Shown piece by piece: positions 21,344 to 33,291 of a DNA stretch of 64,000 nucleotides (its first letter is position 1; the number at the start of each line of letters is the position of its first letter). A model generated the notes under the pieces. It had not been told where the DNA came from. It ran no database searches and saw only the letters and a program-made list of their open reading frames with translations. Source of the stretch: Pseudomonas delhiensis (GTDB taxonomy: Bacteria > Pseudomonadota > Gammaproteobacteria > Pseudomonadales > Pseudomonadaceae); the NCBI RefSeq assembly GCF_900187975.1, contig NZ_FZPC01000016.1, positions 1-64,000 of the forward strand, in the 5' to 3' direction. Both the position numbers and the translations under genes were made by a program.

Positions 21344-22474
21344 ATGGCCAATTCCTGGCGCATCAGCGCCCTGCGTGAACGCCACCTGGCACTTGGCTCC
21401 AAACTCGAGGACTGGAACGGCATGGGCACCGCCTGGACCTACGCCAGCGACCTCGCCGACCACCACGAGGCGATCCGCACCCGCGCGGGCCTCATGGACG
21501 TGTCCGGGCTGAAGAAGGTGCACTACGTCGGCCCCCACGCCGAGAGCCTGCTGGACTGGGCCACCACCCGCGACATTTCCAAGCTGTACCCGGGCAAGTC
21601 GGTGTACGCCTGCATGCTCGACGAGGACGGCAAGTTCGCCGACGACTGCATCGTCTACCGCACCGGGCCCAACGCCTTCATGGTGGTGCACGGCGCCGGC
21701 GGCGGCCACGAGATGCTGATCCGCTCGGCCCAGGGCCGGCAGGTCGCGGTGCTGTTCGACGACGACCTGCACGACCTGTCGCTGCAGGGCCCGCTGGCGG
21801 TGGACTTCCTCGCCGAGCACGTGCCGGGCATCCGCGAGCTGCCCTACTTCCACCACCTGCAGGGCAAGCTGTTCGGGCACCCGGTGATGATCTCGCGCAC
21901 CGGCTACACCGGCGAGCGCGGCTACGAGATCTTCTGCAAGGCCGCCGACGCCCCGGCGATCTGGGACGGCATCCTGGAAAAGGGCAAGGACCTGGGCATC
22001 ATCCCCTGCGCCTTCACCGCCCTGGACTGGCTGCGGGTGGAGAGCTACCTGCTGTTCTACCCCTACGACAACTCGCAGATGTACCCCTTCGCCGACGAGA
22101 AGGCCGGCGACAGCCTCTGGGAGCTGGGCCTGGACTTCACCGTGTCGCCCGGCAAGCAGGACTTCCGCGGCGCCGGCGAGCACTACCGGCTCAAGGGCCA
22201 GGAGCGCTTCCGCATCTTCGGCGTGCTGCTCGACGGCGAGCAGGCGGCCCAGGCCGGCGACACCCTGTGGCACGCCGGCCAGGAGGTGGGGCTGATCACC
22301 TGCGCCATGTACTCGCGCCTCACCGGCCGCTCCATGGCCATCGCCCGCCTGAGCACCAACTGCGCCGAGCAGGGCGTGCCGCTGCAGGTGCGCGGCAGCC
22401 TGCAGGCCGGCGCCATCGCCCACACCCTGCCCTTCGACGACCCCGAGAAGAAAAAGCGCACCGCCAAGGGCTGA
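21344..22474 (+). CDS. GcvT-like tetrahydrofolate-dependent aminomethyltransferase
   Basis: This 376-residue protein has the full GcvT fold (folate-binding domain, then the C-terminal barrel). Hallmarks are HHEAIRTRAGLMDVSGLKKV near 35-55, [16 protein letters not shown] near 183-198 and ALDWLRVESYLLFYPYDN near 228-245. In this pathway it may capture the formaldehyde released by dimethylamine demethylation on tetrahydrofolate, giving methylene-tetrahydrofolate for the PurU/FolD route. That role is inference from context; the P. mendocina cluster is called dmmDABC and this may correspond to dmmD. The upstream AAGAGGATC is a good ribosome site. A GC-rich hairpin at 22481-22500 separates it from purU. 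Confidence 0.85.
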   Translation: MANSWRISALRERHLALGSKLEDWNGMGTAWTYASDLADHHEAIRTRAGLMDVSGLKKVHYVGPHAESLLDWATTRDISKLYPGKSVYACMLDEDGKFADDCIVYRTGPNAFMVVHGAGGGHEMLIRSAQGRQVAVLFDDDLHDLSLQGPLAVDFLAEHVPGIRELPYFHHLQGKLFGHPVMISRTGYTGERGYEIFCKAADAPAIWDGILEKGKDLGIIPCAFTALDWLRVESYLLFYPYDNSQMYPFADEKAGDSLWELGLDFTVSPGKQDFRGAGEHYRLKGQERFRIFGVLLDGEQAAQAGDTLWHAGQEVGLITCAMYSRLTGRSMAIARLSTNCAEQGVPLQVRGSLQAGAIAHTLPFDDPEKKKRTAKG

Positions 22475-22480
22475 GCGCCT

Positions 22481-22500
22481 CCGCCCGGCCCGCCGGGCGG
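22481..22500 (+). other. Intergenic GC hairpin between gcvT-like gene and purU
   Basis: A perfect nine-base stem (CCGCCCGGC/GCCGGGCGG) with a two-base loop lies directly after the GcvT-like stop codon. No T run follows, so it is more likely an mRNA-stability or processing hairpin within the operon than a terminator. Confidence 0.5.
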
Positions 22501-22526
22501 CCTTCCACCACGCCGCGAGAACGCAA

Positions 22527-23384
22527 ATGGACACCCACTACATCCTCACCATCGACTGCCCGGCGCGCTCCGGGATAGTCGCCGCCGTCAGCACCTACCT
22601 GGCCGGGCGGCAGTGCTACATCAGCGAGCTGTCGCAGTTCGACGACGAGATCACCGGGCGCTTCTTCATGCGCGCCGTGTTCCGCTTCGACGCCGACGCC
22701 AAGGGCGACATCCAGGCCCTGCGCGACGGCTTCGAGGACGTCGCCGTGCCCTTCGACATGCACTGGCAGCTGTTCGACAGCCAGCGGCCGATGCGCGTGC
22801 TGCTGATGGTCAGCAAGTTCGACCACTGCCTGGCCGACCTGCTCTACCGCCACGCCAAGGGCGAACTGGACATGCAGATCACCGCCATCGTTTCCAACCA
22901 CCTCGACCTGCGCCCCATGGCCGAACGCGAGGGCATCCGCTTCATCTACCTGCCGGTGACCAAGGACACCAAGGCCCAGCAGGAAGCCGAGCTGCTGAAG
23001 ATAGTCGCGGAGACCGGCACCGAACTGGTGGTGCTCGCCCGCTACATGCAGATCCTCTCCGACGACCTGTGCAGGCAGCTCTCCGGCAAGGCCATCAACA
23101 TCCACCACTCCTTCCTGCCCGGCTTCAAGGGCGCCAAGCCCTACCACCAGGCCTACGAGCGCGGCGTGAAGCTGATCGGCGCCACCGCGCACTACGTCAC
23201 CAGCGACCTCGACGAGGGCCCGATCATCGAGCAGGAAGTGCAGCGCGTGGACCACGCCTACAGCCCCGAGGCGCTGGTGGCCATCGGCCGCGCCACCGAG
23301 ACCGTCGCCCTCTCCCGGGCGCTCAAGTACCACCTGCAGCACCGCGTGTTCATCAACCGCGACAAGACCGTGATCTTCTCCTGA
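22527..23384 (+). CDS. purU: Formyltetrahydrofolate deformylase (copy 1)
   Basis: This 285-residue enzyme hydrolyses 10-formyl-tetrahydrofolate to formate and tetrahydrofolate. An ACT-like N-terminal domain (about 1-85) precedes the formyltransferase-fold catalytic domain (about 88-285), with [25 protein letters not shown] and the catalytic block [26 protein letters not shown], followed by the conserved Asp of DEGPIIEQ. In methylated-amine users PurU disposes of C1 units from demethylation as formate. A second copy lies at 36958-37824. The catalytic domains of the two are nearly identical even at the DNA level, while the ACT domains have diverged. It is in the dmm-tmm-tdm operon. Confidence 0.93.
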   Translation: MDTHYILTIDCPARSGIVAAVSTYLAGRQCYISELSQFDDEITGRFFMRAVFRFDADAKGDIQALRDGFEDVAVPFDMHWQLFDSQRPMRVLLMVSKFDHCLADLLYRHAKGELDMQITAIVSNHLDLRPMAEREGIRFIYLPVTKDTKAQQEAELLKIVAETGTELVVLARYMQILSDDLCRQLSGKAINIHHSFLPGFKGAKPYHQAYERGVKLIGATAHYVTSDLDEGPIIEQEVQRVDHAYSPEALVAIGRATETVALSRALKYHLQHRVFINRDKTVIFS

Positions 23385-23409
23385 CAACTACGAACGTGGA
23401 GCACCGGAC

Positions 23410-24780
23410 ATGAAGCAAAGAGTCGCCATCATCGGCGCCGGCCCCAGCGGCCTGGCCCAGCTGCGCGCCTTCCAGTCGGCGAAGGAAAAAGGCGCCGACA
23501 TTCCCGAACTGGTCTGCTTCGAGAAGCAGGCCGACTGGGGCGGCATGTGGAACTACACCTGGCGCACCGGCCTGGACGAGCACGGCGAGCCGGTGCACGG
23601 CAGCATGTACCGCTACCTCTGGTCCAACGGGCCGAAGGAATGCCTGGAGTTCGCCGACTACAGCTTCGACGAGCACTTCGGCCGGCCCATGGGCTCCTAC
23701 CCGCCGCGCGAGGTGCTCTGGGACTACATCAAGGGCCGCGTGGTCAAGGCCGGCGTGCGCCCCTACATCCGCTTCAACACCACGGTGCGCAACGTCACCT
23801 GGGACGAGGCCAGCGGCACCTTCGAGGTCACCGCCCACAGCTACGACGACGACCGCACCTACAGCGAGGCCTTCGACTACGTGGTGGTCGCCAGCGGCCA
23901 CTTCTCCACGCCCAACGTGCCCTACTTCGACGGCTTCGAGAGCTTCGCCGGGCGCGTGCTGCACGCCCACGACTTCCGCGACGCCCTGGAGTTCCAGGGC
24001 AAGGACGTGCTCATCGTCGGCGGCAGCTACTCGGCCGAGGACATCGGCTCGCAGTGCTTCAAGTACGGCGCGCGCTCCATCACCAGCTGCTACCGCAGCG
24101 CCCCGATGGGCTACAAGTGGCCGGAGAACTGGGAGGAAAAGCCGCTGCTCACCCGCGTCAAGGGCAGCACCGCCTTCTTCGCCGACGGCAGCAGCAAGCG
24201 CGTCGACGCCATCATCCTGTGCACCGGCTACAGGCACCACTTCCCCTTCCTGCCCGAGGAGCTGCGGCTGAAGACCGACAACCGCCTGTGGCCGCTGAAC
24301 CTCTACAAGGGCGTGTTCTGGGAGCAGAACCCGCGGCTGATCTACCTCGGCATGCAGGACCAGTGGTACAGCTTCAACATGTTCGACGCCCAGGCCTGGT
24401 ACGCCCGCGACGTCATCCTCGGGCGCATCGCCCTGCCGGAGCCGGCGCTGATGCGCGCCGAGGACCTGGCCTGGCGCCAGGAGGAGGAAACCCTGGAGAA
24501 CGCCCGGCAGATGTTCGAGTTCCAGGGCGAGTACATCCGCCAGCTGATCGAGGCCACCGACTACCCCAGCTTCGACATCGCCGAGGTGAACAACACCTTC
24601 CTGCAATGGAAGCAGGACAAGTACGAAAACATCATGGGCTACCGCGACAAGTGCCACCGCTCGCTGATCACCGGCACCCTGGCCACGCCGCACCACACGC
24701 CCTGGCTGCAGGCCCTGGACGATTCGCTGGAGGCCTACCTCGCCGACCAGCCGGTGGACCAGCTCAGGAAAGCCCTCTGA
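23410..24780 (+). CDS. tmm: Trimethylamine monooxygenase (flavin-containing)
   Basis: This 456-residue FAD/NADPH enzyme oxidises trimethylamine to trimethylamine N-oxide. The FAD motif is [14 protein letters not shown] (about 7-20), the flavin-monooxygenase signature is [11 protein letters not shown] (about 180-190, an FxGxxxHxxx[WF/Y] motif), and the NADPH motif is [11 protein letters not shown] (about 201-211). [10 protein letters not shown] near 44-53 and the C-terminal [20 protein letters not shown] are typical of bacterial Tmm rather than general FMOs or Baeyer-Villiger enzymes. ACGTGGAGCACC precedes the start. It lies between purU and tdm, whose product uses the N-oxide, which supports the call strongly. 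Length is that of characterised Tmm proteins. Confidence 0.94.
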   Translation: MKQRVAIIGAGPSGLAQLRAFQSAKEKGADIPELVCFEKQADWGGMWNYTWRTGLDEHGEPVHGSMYRYLWSNGPKECLEFADYSFDEHFGRPMGSYPPREVLWDYIKGRVVKAGVRPYIRFNTTVRNVTWDEASGTFEVTAHSYDDDRTYSEAFDYVVVASGHFSTPNVPYFDGFESFAGRVLHAHDFRDALEFQGKDVLIVGGSYSAEDIGSQCFKYGARSITSCYRSAPMGYKWPENWEEKPLLTRVKGSTAFFADGSSKRVDAIILCTGYRHHFPFLPEELRLKTDNRLWPLNLYKGVFWEQNPRLIYLGMQDQWYSFNMFDAQAWYARDVILGRIALPEPALMRAEDLAWRQEEETLENARQMFEFQGEYIRQLIEATDYPSFDIAEVNNTFLQWKQDKYENIMGYRDKCHRSLITGTLATPHHTPWLQALDDSLEAYLADQPVDQLRKAL

Positions 24781-24790
24781 GCCCTCTCCC

Positions 24791-24809
24791 GGGGCGGCCC
24801 CGCCGCCCC
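24791..24809 (+). other. Intergenic GC hairpin between tmm and tdm
   Basis: A seven-base stem GGGGCGG/CCGCCCC with a five-base loop lies ten bases after the tmm stop codon. There is no T run. It resembles the hairpin after the GcvT-like gene and could tune transcript processing between tmm and tdm. Confidence 0.45.
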
Positions 24810-24829
24810 GCCTTGCGTGGAGCACGACC

Positions 24830-27175
24830 ATGAACCTGCCCGTGACGAGCCGCCCCCTGGAGCCGGCCCTGTTCGCCCGCGCCCCGGCGCTGGAGCGCCA
24901 CCGCGTCGCCCCCGGCGGCCTGACCGTGCTGGCCCTGGAAGCCGGCGACCGCCTGCAGGTCGTCGACCTGGAAGGCGACCAGGCCGCCGAGCTGCTGGCC
25001 TTCACCACCGACGGCCGGCCGGCGCTGGCCGAACTCGGCCTGGCGCCCAGCCCCGGCGCCGCCTTCATCCACCACCTGCTGCACGACGGCAGCCGCGAGG
25101 CCGCCCACGTCAGCGCCGGCCTGGCGCGGCGCGGCGTCGACTGCCGCCACTTGCCGAGCCCCGCGCGGCTGTGGGAGAGCGGTACGCCGGCCGGCTACAG
25201 CCGCACACTCGACGCCGGTGCGGCGCTGCTGGTGCTGGTCGCCGCCCCCGGCGGACGCACGGCGGTGGACAGCCAGGCGCGGGCCAGCGAACTGCGCCTG
25301 CTGGTGCACCGCGCCAACCCGCGCCAGGTGCTCGCCCCGCCGCTGCCGGCGCCGTTGGGCGAGGTGCTGGACGAATTCACCATCCGCCCCGGCACAGCCA
25401 ACGCCTACACAGTCGCCGCCGGGCAATACATCCAGGTGCTCGACGTCGCCGGCCGGCAGTGCTCGGACTTCGTCGCCTTCGTCCGCCGCGGCCTGGACGC
25501 CGGCCGCGAGATCGACCTCGACCCCACCGTCACCCGCACCCTCAACGGCAACGCCTACCCCGGCCCGGGCCTGTACAGCCGCTTCTACGACCGCGACCTG
25601 CAGCCGATGCTGGAGGTGCTGCGCGACACCGTGGGCCGCCACGACACCTTCGCCCTGGCCTGCACCGCGCGCTACTACGAGGCCCAGGGCTACTTCGGCC
25701 ACGCCAACTGCAGCGACAATCTCAGCCGCGCCCTCGCCGCCCACGGCGTGCGCGGCCGCGCCGGCTGGCCGGCGATCAACTTCTTCTTCAACACCGGGGT
25801 GGACGCGCACCAGCAGCTGACCCTCGACGAGCCCTGGTCGCGCCCCGGCGACTACGTGCTGCTGCGCGCCATGACCGACCTGGTCTGCGCCAGTAGCTCC
25901 TGCCCCGACGACATCGACCCGGCCAACGGCTGGCAGCCCACCGACATCCACGTCCGCGTGTACAGCGAAAAGGAGCGTTTCAGTATCGCCATGGCCAACC
26001 GCAAGACGCCCGACGCCGACCCGGTGCTGACCCGCGAAAGCGGCTTCCACCCCGGCACCTCCGCCCTCACCCGGCAGTTCGTCGACTACCGCGGCTTCTG
26101 GACGCCGACCCACTTCGACGGCTACGGCGCCATCGAGGAGTACCACGGCTGCCGCGAGAAGGTGGCGGTGATGGACCTTTCCGCCCTGCGCAAGTTCGAG
26201 GTGCTGGGCCCCGACGCCGAGGCACTGCTGGACTACTGCCTGACCCGCGACGTGCGCAAGCTCGCGGTGGGTCAGGTGGTCTACTCGGCCATGTGCTACG
26301 AGCACGGCGGCATGCTCGACGACGGCACCCTGCTGCGCCTGGGGCCGGACGCCTTCCGCTGGATCGGCGGCGAGGACTACGCCGGCGACTGGCTGCGCGA
26401 GCAGGCGCAGAAGCTGGGCATGAAGGTGTGGGTGAAGAGCGCTTCCGAGCAGATCCACAACATCGCCGTGCAGGGCCCGCTGGCCCGCGAACTGCTCAAG
26501 GGCATGGTGTGGACGCCGGGCACCCAGCCGAAGCTGGAGGACCTGGGCTGGTTCCGCTTCCTCAGCGGCCGCCTGGACGACTACAACGGCCCGCCGCTGA
26601 TGGTCTCGCGCACCGGCTACACCGGCGAGCTGGGCTACGAGCTGTGGTGCCACCCGAGCGACGCCATGGCCGTGTGGAACCGCCTGTGGCAACTGGGCGA
26701 GCCCCTGGGCCTGGTGCCCCTGGGCCTGCACGCGCTGGACACGCTGCGCATCGAGGCCGGGCTGGTGTTCGCCGGCTACGAGTTCGACGACCAGACCGAC
26801 CCCTTCGAGGCCGGCATCGGCTTCTGCGTGCCGCTGAAGACCAAGCAGGCCGACTTCATCGGCAAGGATGCCCTGCTAAGGCGCAGCGCCAACCCGCAAC
26901 GCCGCCTGGTGGGGCTGGAACTGGAGGGTAACGAGACGGCGCACCACGGCGACTGCGTGCACGTCGGCCGCGCCCAGGTGGGCGTAATCACCAGCGCCAC
27001 CCGCTCGCCGCTGCTGGGCAGGAACATCGCCCTGTGCAGGCTGGACGTGGGTTACTGCGAGCCGGGCACGCCGGTGCAGGTCGGCAAGCTCGACGGCCAG
27101 CAGAAGCGCATCCCCGCGCGGGTGGCCGCCGGCACCGTGGCCTACGACCCGCAGAAGAGCCGCGTGCGCGCCTGA
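24830..27175 (+). CDS. tdm: Trimethylamine N-oxide demethylase
   Basis: This 781-residue two-part enzyme converts trimethylamine N-oxide to dimethylamine and formaldehyde, the latter captured on tetrahydrofolate. The N-terminal half has two related DUF1989-type units (about 25-170, with [21 protein letters not shown], and about 190-380, with [21 protein letters not shown]). Only the second keeps cysteines in RQCSD, HANCSDN and SSSCPDD, the probable zinc ligands by analogy with characterised Tdm. The C-terminal half (about 400-775) is a GcvT folate-binding domain with [15 protein letters not shown]. The start has TGGAG upstream. It follows tmm by 49 bases, giving a two-step trimethylamine to dimethylamine module. 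Confidence 0.93.
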   Translation: MNLPVTSRPLEPALFARAPALERHRVAPGGLTVLALEAGDRLQVVDLEGDQAAELLAFTTDGRPALAELGLAPSPGAAFIHHLLHDGSREAAHVSAGLARRGVDCRHLPSPARLWESGTPAGYSRTLDAGAALLVLVAAPGGRTAVDSQARASELRLLVHRANPRQVLAPPLPAPLGEVLDEFTIRPGTANAYTVAAGQYIQVLDVAGRQCSDFVAFVRRGLDAGREIDLDPTVTRTLNGNAYPGPGLYSRFYDRDLQPMLEVLRDTVGRHDTFALACTARYYEAQGYFGHANCSDNLSRALAAHGVRGRAGWPAINFFFNTGVDAHQQLTLDEPWSRPGDYVLLRAMTDLVCASSSCPDDIDPANGWQPTDIHVRVYSEKERFSIAMANRKTPDADPVLTRESGFHPGTSALTRQFVDYRGFWTPTHFDGYGAIEEYHGCREKVAVMDLSALRKFEVLGPDAEALLDYCLTRDVRKLAVGQVVYSAMCYEHGGMLDDGTLLRLGPDAFRWIGGEDYAGDWLREQAQKLGMKVWVKSASEQIHNIAVQGPLARELLKGMVWTPGTQPKLEDLGWFRFLSGRLDDYNGPPLMVSRTGYTGELGYELWCHPSDAMAVWNRLWQLGEPLGLVPLGLHALDTLRIEAGLVFAGYEFDDQTDPFEAGIGFCVPLKTKQADFIGKDALLRRSANPQRRLVGLELEGNETAHHGDCVHVGRAQVGVITSATRSPLLGRNIALCRLDVGYCEPGTPVQVGKLDGQQKRIPARVAAGTVAYDPQKSRVRA

Positions 27176-27246
27176 GGCGCTTTCTGGAGTGGCTTTTGCA
27201 AGGCTGCAGCCAGACACGTCGCTCGCAGCCCCAGGAGGAAAGGCCG

Positions 27247-28221
27247 ATGTGGTTCAGCAAGGCATCCCGCAACCTGGCCGAGGAACTCGGCCAGTGGCTC
27301 GACCAGCTTCCCAGCGCACCGGACACGGCGCCCCCGCGGCACTGCGAACCGCGCCTGCGTAGCAGCCTGGAGCGCCTGCAGAGCGGCTGGCACGAACTGT
27401 TGAGCTTCCGCCAGCACGCCGAACGCCAGGCGCCGCCGCCCTGCAGCGCCGAGGAATACGCCGCGCTGACGAAACGCCTGGCCCAGGCCGAACAGCAGAA
27501 CCTGCAATTGCGCGGCGAGCTGGAACAGCAGCAGGGTCAGCTGACGGCCCTGGAGGCCGAGCGCCGCCAATGGCAGGAGGAACGCGAGGTCTGGGAGCTG
27601 ACCCAGCGCACCCTCACCGAGGGCTGCTGGGCGATGAACGTGGTCAACGGCGACCCCGACCACCCGCACAACCTGATCCGCTGGTCCGAGCAGTTCCGCG
27701 AGCTGATCGGCTACAGGCGCGAGGAATTCCCCGACGGCTGGGACAGCTACTTCGGCGTGGTCAACCCGGACGACCTGAAGACGGTCATGCAGACCTTCAA
27801 CGCCGCCATGGCCGACGCCAGCGGCGACGGTTCCTACGCCGTGGAATACCGCATGCGCCACAAGACCCGCGGCGAGGTCTGGTTCCGCGAACGCGGCCGC
27901 TGCCTGCGCGACGGCCGCGGCCGGCTGCTGTACGTCACCGGCGCGGTGCGCGAGATCAGCGACGAGAAAGCCGCCGCGGCCCTGCACGAACGCGAGCAGG
28001 CGAACATCCAGGCCACCTACGGGCAGATCGCCCAGGTCGCCGGGGTGATCCGCGGCATCGCCGAACAGACCAACCTGCTGGCCCTCAACGCCGCCATCGA
28101 AGCCGCCCGCGCCGGCGACCAGGGCCGCGGCTTCGCCGTGGTGGCCGACGAGGTGCGCAACCTGGCGCGGCGCACCCAGGAATCGGTGCAGCAGATCCAG
28201 GCGATGCTGCAGCAGCACTGA
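27247..28221 (+). CDS. Soluble PAS chemoreceptor with minimal MCP signalling tip
   Basis: This cytoplasmic protein of 324 residues has no membrane helix. A coiled-coil-like N-terminus (about 75-115, rich in E/Q/L) precedes a PAS/PAC domain (about 118-240, with [19 protein letters not shown]), then a very short chemoreceptor part of about 65 residues containing the hairpin tip [33 protein letters not shown] usual methylation-helix bundle is absent. It should link a PAS signal to CheA/CheW, as in Aer-like energy taxis. AGGAGGAAAGGCCG is a strong ribosome site; frames extending upstream overlap tdm and are rejected. It is the last gene of the dmm-tdm operon, so taxis towards conditions of amine oxidation is inferred. 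Confidence 0.85.
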   Translation: MWFSKASRNLAEELGQWLDQLPSAPDTAPPRHCEPRLRSSLERLQSGWHELLSFRQHAERQAPPPCSAEEYAALTKRLAQAEQQNLQLRGELEQQQGQLTALEAERRQWQEEREVWELTQRTLTEGCWAMNVVNGDPDHPHNLIRWSEQFRELIGYRREEFPDGWDSYFGVVNPDDLKTVMQTFNAAMADASGDGSYAVEYRMRHKTRGEVWFRERGRCLRDGRGRLLYVTGAVREISDEKAAAALHEREQANIQATYGQIAQVAGVIRGIAEQTNLLALNAAIEAARAGDQGRGFAVVADEVRNLARRTQESVQQIQAMLQQH

Positions 28222-28249
28222 ACCAGCAGGACGCACGCTTCTCGTACTC

Positions 28250-28439
28250 GTAGGAGCGAGCTTGCTCGCGAACGGTGCTCGCCGGCAGCAGCTGTGCTTG
28301 AGATGAACGCCGCCCCCTCTCCCCAGCCCTCTCCCTTCAGGGAGAGGGCTGGGGAGAGGGGGCTCTCAACCCCAACACCTCTATCCCCCTGTAGGAGCGG
28401 GCCCTGCCCGCGATTTCGCGCGCAGGGCGCGCTCCTACA
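28250..28439. repeat. Cluster of three palindromic repeats after the operon
   Basis: Three repeats lie in this 256-base gap: a REP half (GTAGGAGCGAGCTTGCTCGCG) at 28250-28270, an almost perfect 23-base inverted repeat of CCCTCTCCCC/GGGGAGAGGG type at 28313-28362, and a full REP palindrome (TGTAGGAGCG...CGCTCCTACA) at 28390-28439. The middle hairpin could end transcription of the dmm-mcp operon or of the convergent SMR gene, although no clean T run is present. Confidence 0.75.
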
Positions 28440-28477
28440 TGGCAATGGCGCGAATGGGACAGCATCCACGATGGCCC

Positions 28478-28819
28478 CTACGCCACCTGCCCTCCCCCCG
28501 CCAGCTTCAGCCCGACGATCCCACCCACGATCATCACCAGGCACAACGCCTTCAACGCCCCCAGCGGCTCGCCGAGGAACAGGCTGCCGTAGGCCACCGT
28601 GCCCAGGGTGCCGATGCCCACCCACACGGCGTAGGCCAGGCCCAGCGGCAGCTCGCGCACGGACAGGCTCAGCAGGTAGATGCTCAGCGCCAGGAACACC
28701 CCGCAGTACAGGCTCGGCCCGAGCCGGGTGAAGCCCTCGGTGCGGGGGATGATCGAGGCGTAGAGCACTTCGCAGAGCCCCGCCAGGACCAGGTAGCCCC
28801 AGCCGTTCAACCAGGCCAT
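28478..28819 (-). CDS. Small multidrug resistance (SugE/Gdx-like) exporter
   Basis: This 113-residue inner-membrane protein has four hydrophobic helices and is an SMR transporter that works as a dual-topology dimer exchanging substrate for protons. The essential membrane glutamate is Glu17 in AGLCEVLYA, and the segment GFTRLGPS after it resembles SugE/Gdx proteins (small cations such as guanidinium and quaternary ammonium) more than EmrE. Helix 4 is LCLVMIVGGIVGLKL. AAGGAG lies nine bases before the start. It is downstream of glnK on the same strand but behind a terminator. Its place in a methylated-amine island suggests it may export a toxic methylated or guanidino cation; that is inference. 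Confidence 0.85.
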   Translation of the reverse strand: MAWLNGWGYLVLAGLCEVLYASIIPRTEGFTRLGPSLYCGVFLALSIYLLSLSVRELPLGLAYAVWVGIGTLGTVAYGSLFLGEPLGALKALCLVMIVGGIVGLKLAGGGQVA

Positions 28820-28838
28820 CGGTCATTTCTCCTTTCCC

Positions 28839-28867
28839 AAAAAGAACGCCGACGCGGGGGCGTCGGC
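28839..28867 (-). terminator. Intrinsic terminator of the amtB-glnK operon
   Basis: On the minus strand the eight-base stem GCCGACGC/GCGTCGGC with a four-base loop is followed by GTTCTTTTT. It lies 20 bases after the glnK stop codon and just before the SMR gene. Confidence 0.85.
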
Positions 28868-28886
28868 GCAGGGTGGCACTAGGGGC

Positions 28887-31035
<2,149 letters not shown>

Positions 31036-31183
31036 TTGACCGGAACACCGGTGCCCGGGGCTGCCGACGAATACGGCTCCTCGCAGGATGGGTGGAGCGA
31101 AGCGATACCCATCCTGCGGAAAACGCCACCGAGCGCCCAGGAACCGTAGGAGCGGACTCCGTCCGCGATGTCCCCTGCCGGAG

Positions 31184-31217
31184 AAAACAAAAAGGCCGGC
31201 GATCGCTCGCCGGCCTT
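31184..31217 (-). terminator. Intrinsic terminator of the gmaS-mgsABC operon
   Basis: On the minus strand an eleven-base perfect stem AAGGCCGGCGA/TCGCCGGCCTT with a four-base loop is followed by TTTGTTTTC. It lies 20 bases after the mgsC stop codon. Confidence 0.92.
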
Positions 31218-31236
31218 CGGTATCACCCGCTGGGGC

Positions 31237-32562
31237 TCAGTACTGCACCTGCCCCGGCACCCAGCTGGTGCCGGCCAGCGGCACGCGGGCCATGGCCGCG
31301 GCTTCCACGGTCAGGGCCACCAGGTCCTCGGGGTCGAGGTTGTGCAGGTGCGACTTGCCGCAGGCGCGAGCCATGGTCTGGGCCTCCAGCACCAGCACCC
31401 GCAGGTAGTTGGCCAGGCGGCGGCCGGCTTCCACCGGGTCCAGGCGCCTGGACAGCTCCGGGTCCTGGGTGGTGATGCCGGCCGGGTCGCGGCCGTTCTG
31501 CCAGTCGTCGTAGAAACCGGCGGCCGAGCCGATCTTCCTCAGCTCCTCGTCCAGGCGCGGGTGGTTGTCGCCCAGGGCCACCAGCGCGGCGGTGCCGATG
31601 GCCACCGCGTCGGCGCCCAGGGCCATGGCCTTGGCCACGTCGGCGCCGTTGCGGATGCCGCCGGAGACGATCAGCTGAACCTGGCGGTGCATGCCCATCT
31701 CCTGCAGCGCCTGCACCGCCTGGGGAATGGCCGGCAGGATGGGGATGCCGACGTGCTCGATGAACACTTCCTGGGTGGCCGCGGTGCCGCCCTGCATGCC
31801 GTCGAGGACGATCACGTCGGCGCCGGCCTTCACCGCCAGCTTGACGTCGTAGTACGGGCGGCTGGCGCCGATCTTCACGTAGATGGGCTTCTCCCAGTCG
31901 GTGATCTCGCGCAGCTCGGCGATCTTGATCGCCAGGTCGTCCGGGCCGGTCCAGTCCGGGTGGCGGCAGGCGCTGCGCTGGTCGACGCCGATCGGCAGGG
32001 TGCGCATGCCGGCCACGCGCTCGGTGACCTTCATGCCCAGCAGCATGCCGCCGCCGCCCGGCTTGGCGCCCTGCCCCAGGACGATCTCGATGGCGTCGGC
32101 CTTGCGCAGGTCGTCGGGGTTCATGCCGTAGCGCGAGGGCAGGTACTGGTACACCAGGTGCCGGGACTGGCCACGCTCTTCCGGGGTCATGCCGCCGTCG
32201 CCGGTGGTGGTGCTGGTGCCGGCGATGCTGGCGCCGCGGCCCAGGGCTTCCTTGGCGTTGGCCGAGAGCGCGCCGAAGCTCATGCCGGCGATGGTCACCG
32301 GGATCTTCAGGTGGATCGGCTTCTTGGCGAAGCGGGTGCCCAGCACCACGTCGGTGCCGCATTTCTCGCGGTAGCCTTCCAGCGGGTAGCGCGAGACGCT
32401 GGCGCCCAGCAGCAGCAGGTCGTCGAAGTGCGGCAGCTTGCGCTTGGTGCCGCCGCCGCGGATGTCGTAGATGCCGGTCTCGGCGGCGCGCTGGATTTCC
32501 TGGATGGTCAGGCGGTCGAAGGTGGCGGACTCGCGCAGCACCGGGGTGTTCTTCTCGCTCAT
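31237..32562 (-). CDS. mgsC: N-methylglutamate synthase subunit C (FMN, GltB-like)
   Basis: This 441-residue protein matches the FMN-binding synthase domain of glutamate synthase. With MgsA and MgsB it transfers the methylamino group of gamma-glutamylmethylamide to make N-methylglutamate. The glutamate-synthase barrel is clear: PVTIAGMSFGALSANAKEAL (about 89-108), STTTGDGGM, GQGAKPGGGGMLLG (about 163-176), and the FMN phosphate loop LIVSGGIRNGADVAKAMALGADAVAIG (about 300-327). The clustered cysteines that bind 3Fe-4S in full-length GltB are not apparent. It ends the gmaS-mgsA-mgsB-mgsC operon, 20 bases after mgsB. GAGGAATCCCCC precedes the start. Confidence 0.93.
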   Translation of the reverse strand: MSEKNTPVLRESATFDRLTIQEIQRAAETGIYDIRGGGTKRKLPHFDDLLLLGASVSRYPLEGYREKCGTDVVLGTRFAKKPIHLKIPVTIAGMSFGALSANAKEALGRGASIAGTSTTTGDGGMTPEERGQSRHLVYQYLPSRYGMNPDDLRKADAIEIVLGQGAKPGGGGMLLGMKVTERVAGMRTLPIGVDQRSACRHPDWTGPDDLAIKIAELREITDWEKPIYVKIGASRPYYDVKLAVKAGADVIVLDGMQGGTAATQEVFIEHVGIPILPAIPQAVQALQEMGMHRQVQLIVSGGIRNGADVAKAMALGADAVAIGTAALVALGDNHPRLDEELRKIGSAAGFYDDWQNGRDPAGITTQDPELSRRLDPVEAGRRLANYLRVLVLEAQTMARACGKSHLHNLDPEDLVALTVEAAAMARVPLAGTSWVPGQVQY

Positions 32563-32582
32563 GGGGGATTCCTCGCTGCGGA

Positions 32583-33257
32583 TCAGTACGCGGATGCGTT
32601 GTCGACTTTGAAGTTGTACAGCTGGCGGGCCGAGCCGTAGCGCTTGAAGGCGGCCGGGTCCTCGTCGAAGCCGGCGCGGTTGAGCAGTTCCCTGAGTTCT
32701 TCCAGGTGCTCGGCGCGCATTTCCTTCTCGATGCAGTCCGAGCCCAGGGACTTCACCTCGCCCTTGACGTAGATGCGCACCTCGTACAGCGAGTCGCCCA
32801 GGGCGTCGCCGGCGTCGCCGCAGACCACCAGGCGCCCGGCCTGGCCCATGAAGCAGCTCATGTGGCCGATGCTGCCGCCGACCACGATGTCCACGCCCTT
32901 CATCGAGATGCCGCAGCGCGCCCCGGCGTCGCCCTCGATCACCAGCAGCCCGCCATGGGCGGTGGCGCCGGCGGCCTGTGAGGCGCTGCCCTTCACCCGC
33001 ACGCTGCCGGACATCATGTTCTCCGCCACGCCCACGCCGACGTTGCCGTGCACGGTGACGCTGGCCTTCTGGTTCATGCCCGCGCAGTAGTAGCCGGCGT
33101 GGCCCTGGATATCCACGGACACCGCCTGGTCGATGCCCACGGCCAGGTTGTGCTTGCCGTCAGGGTGGGTCACCAGCCATTCGCGGTCCTGCACTTCGCC
33201 GTGCAGGGCCTGGTTCAGTTCGCGCACCGAGGCGCTGGAAAGGTCGATGGTCTTCAT
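32583..33257 (-). CDS. mgsB: N-methylglutamate synthase subunit B (GXGXG domain)
   Basis: This 224-residue protein corresponds to the C-terminal beta-helix (GXGXG) domain of glutamate synthase, a structural part of the synthase complex. Repeating glycine-containing strands are visible (HAGYYCAGMN, HGNVGVGVAENMMSGSVRVKGS, HGGLLVIEGDAGARCG, GSIGHMSCFMGQAGRLVVCGDAGDALGDSLYEV). There are no catalytic residues in this domain. It starts 34 bases after mgsA with GGAGACC upstream and is followed by mgsC. In full-length GltB, subunits A, C and B are one chain; three separate genes of this kind beside gmaS are diagnostic of the N-methylglutamate pathway. Confidence 0.93.
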   Translation of the reverse strand: MKTIDLSSASVRELNQALHGEVQDREWLVTHPDGKHNLAVGIDQAVSVDIQGHAGYYCAGMNQKASVTVHGNVGVGVAENMMSGSVRVKGSASQAAGATAHGGLLVIEGDAGARCGISMKGVDIVVGGSIGHMSCFMGQAGRLVVCGDAGDALGDSLYEVRIYVKGEVKSLGSDCIEKEMRAEHLEELRELLNRAGFDEDPAAFKRYGSARQLYNFKVDNASAY

Positions 33258-33291
33258 GCAAAGGTCTCCAGAATGTTCTGCTCGGTGCGGA

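Noticed and set aside
28833..28847. TTTCCCAAAAAGAAC before the SMR gene as a further operator copy
   Set aside because: It has no partner 20 bp away and is explained by the T run of the glnK terminator and the SMR ribosome site.
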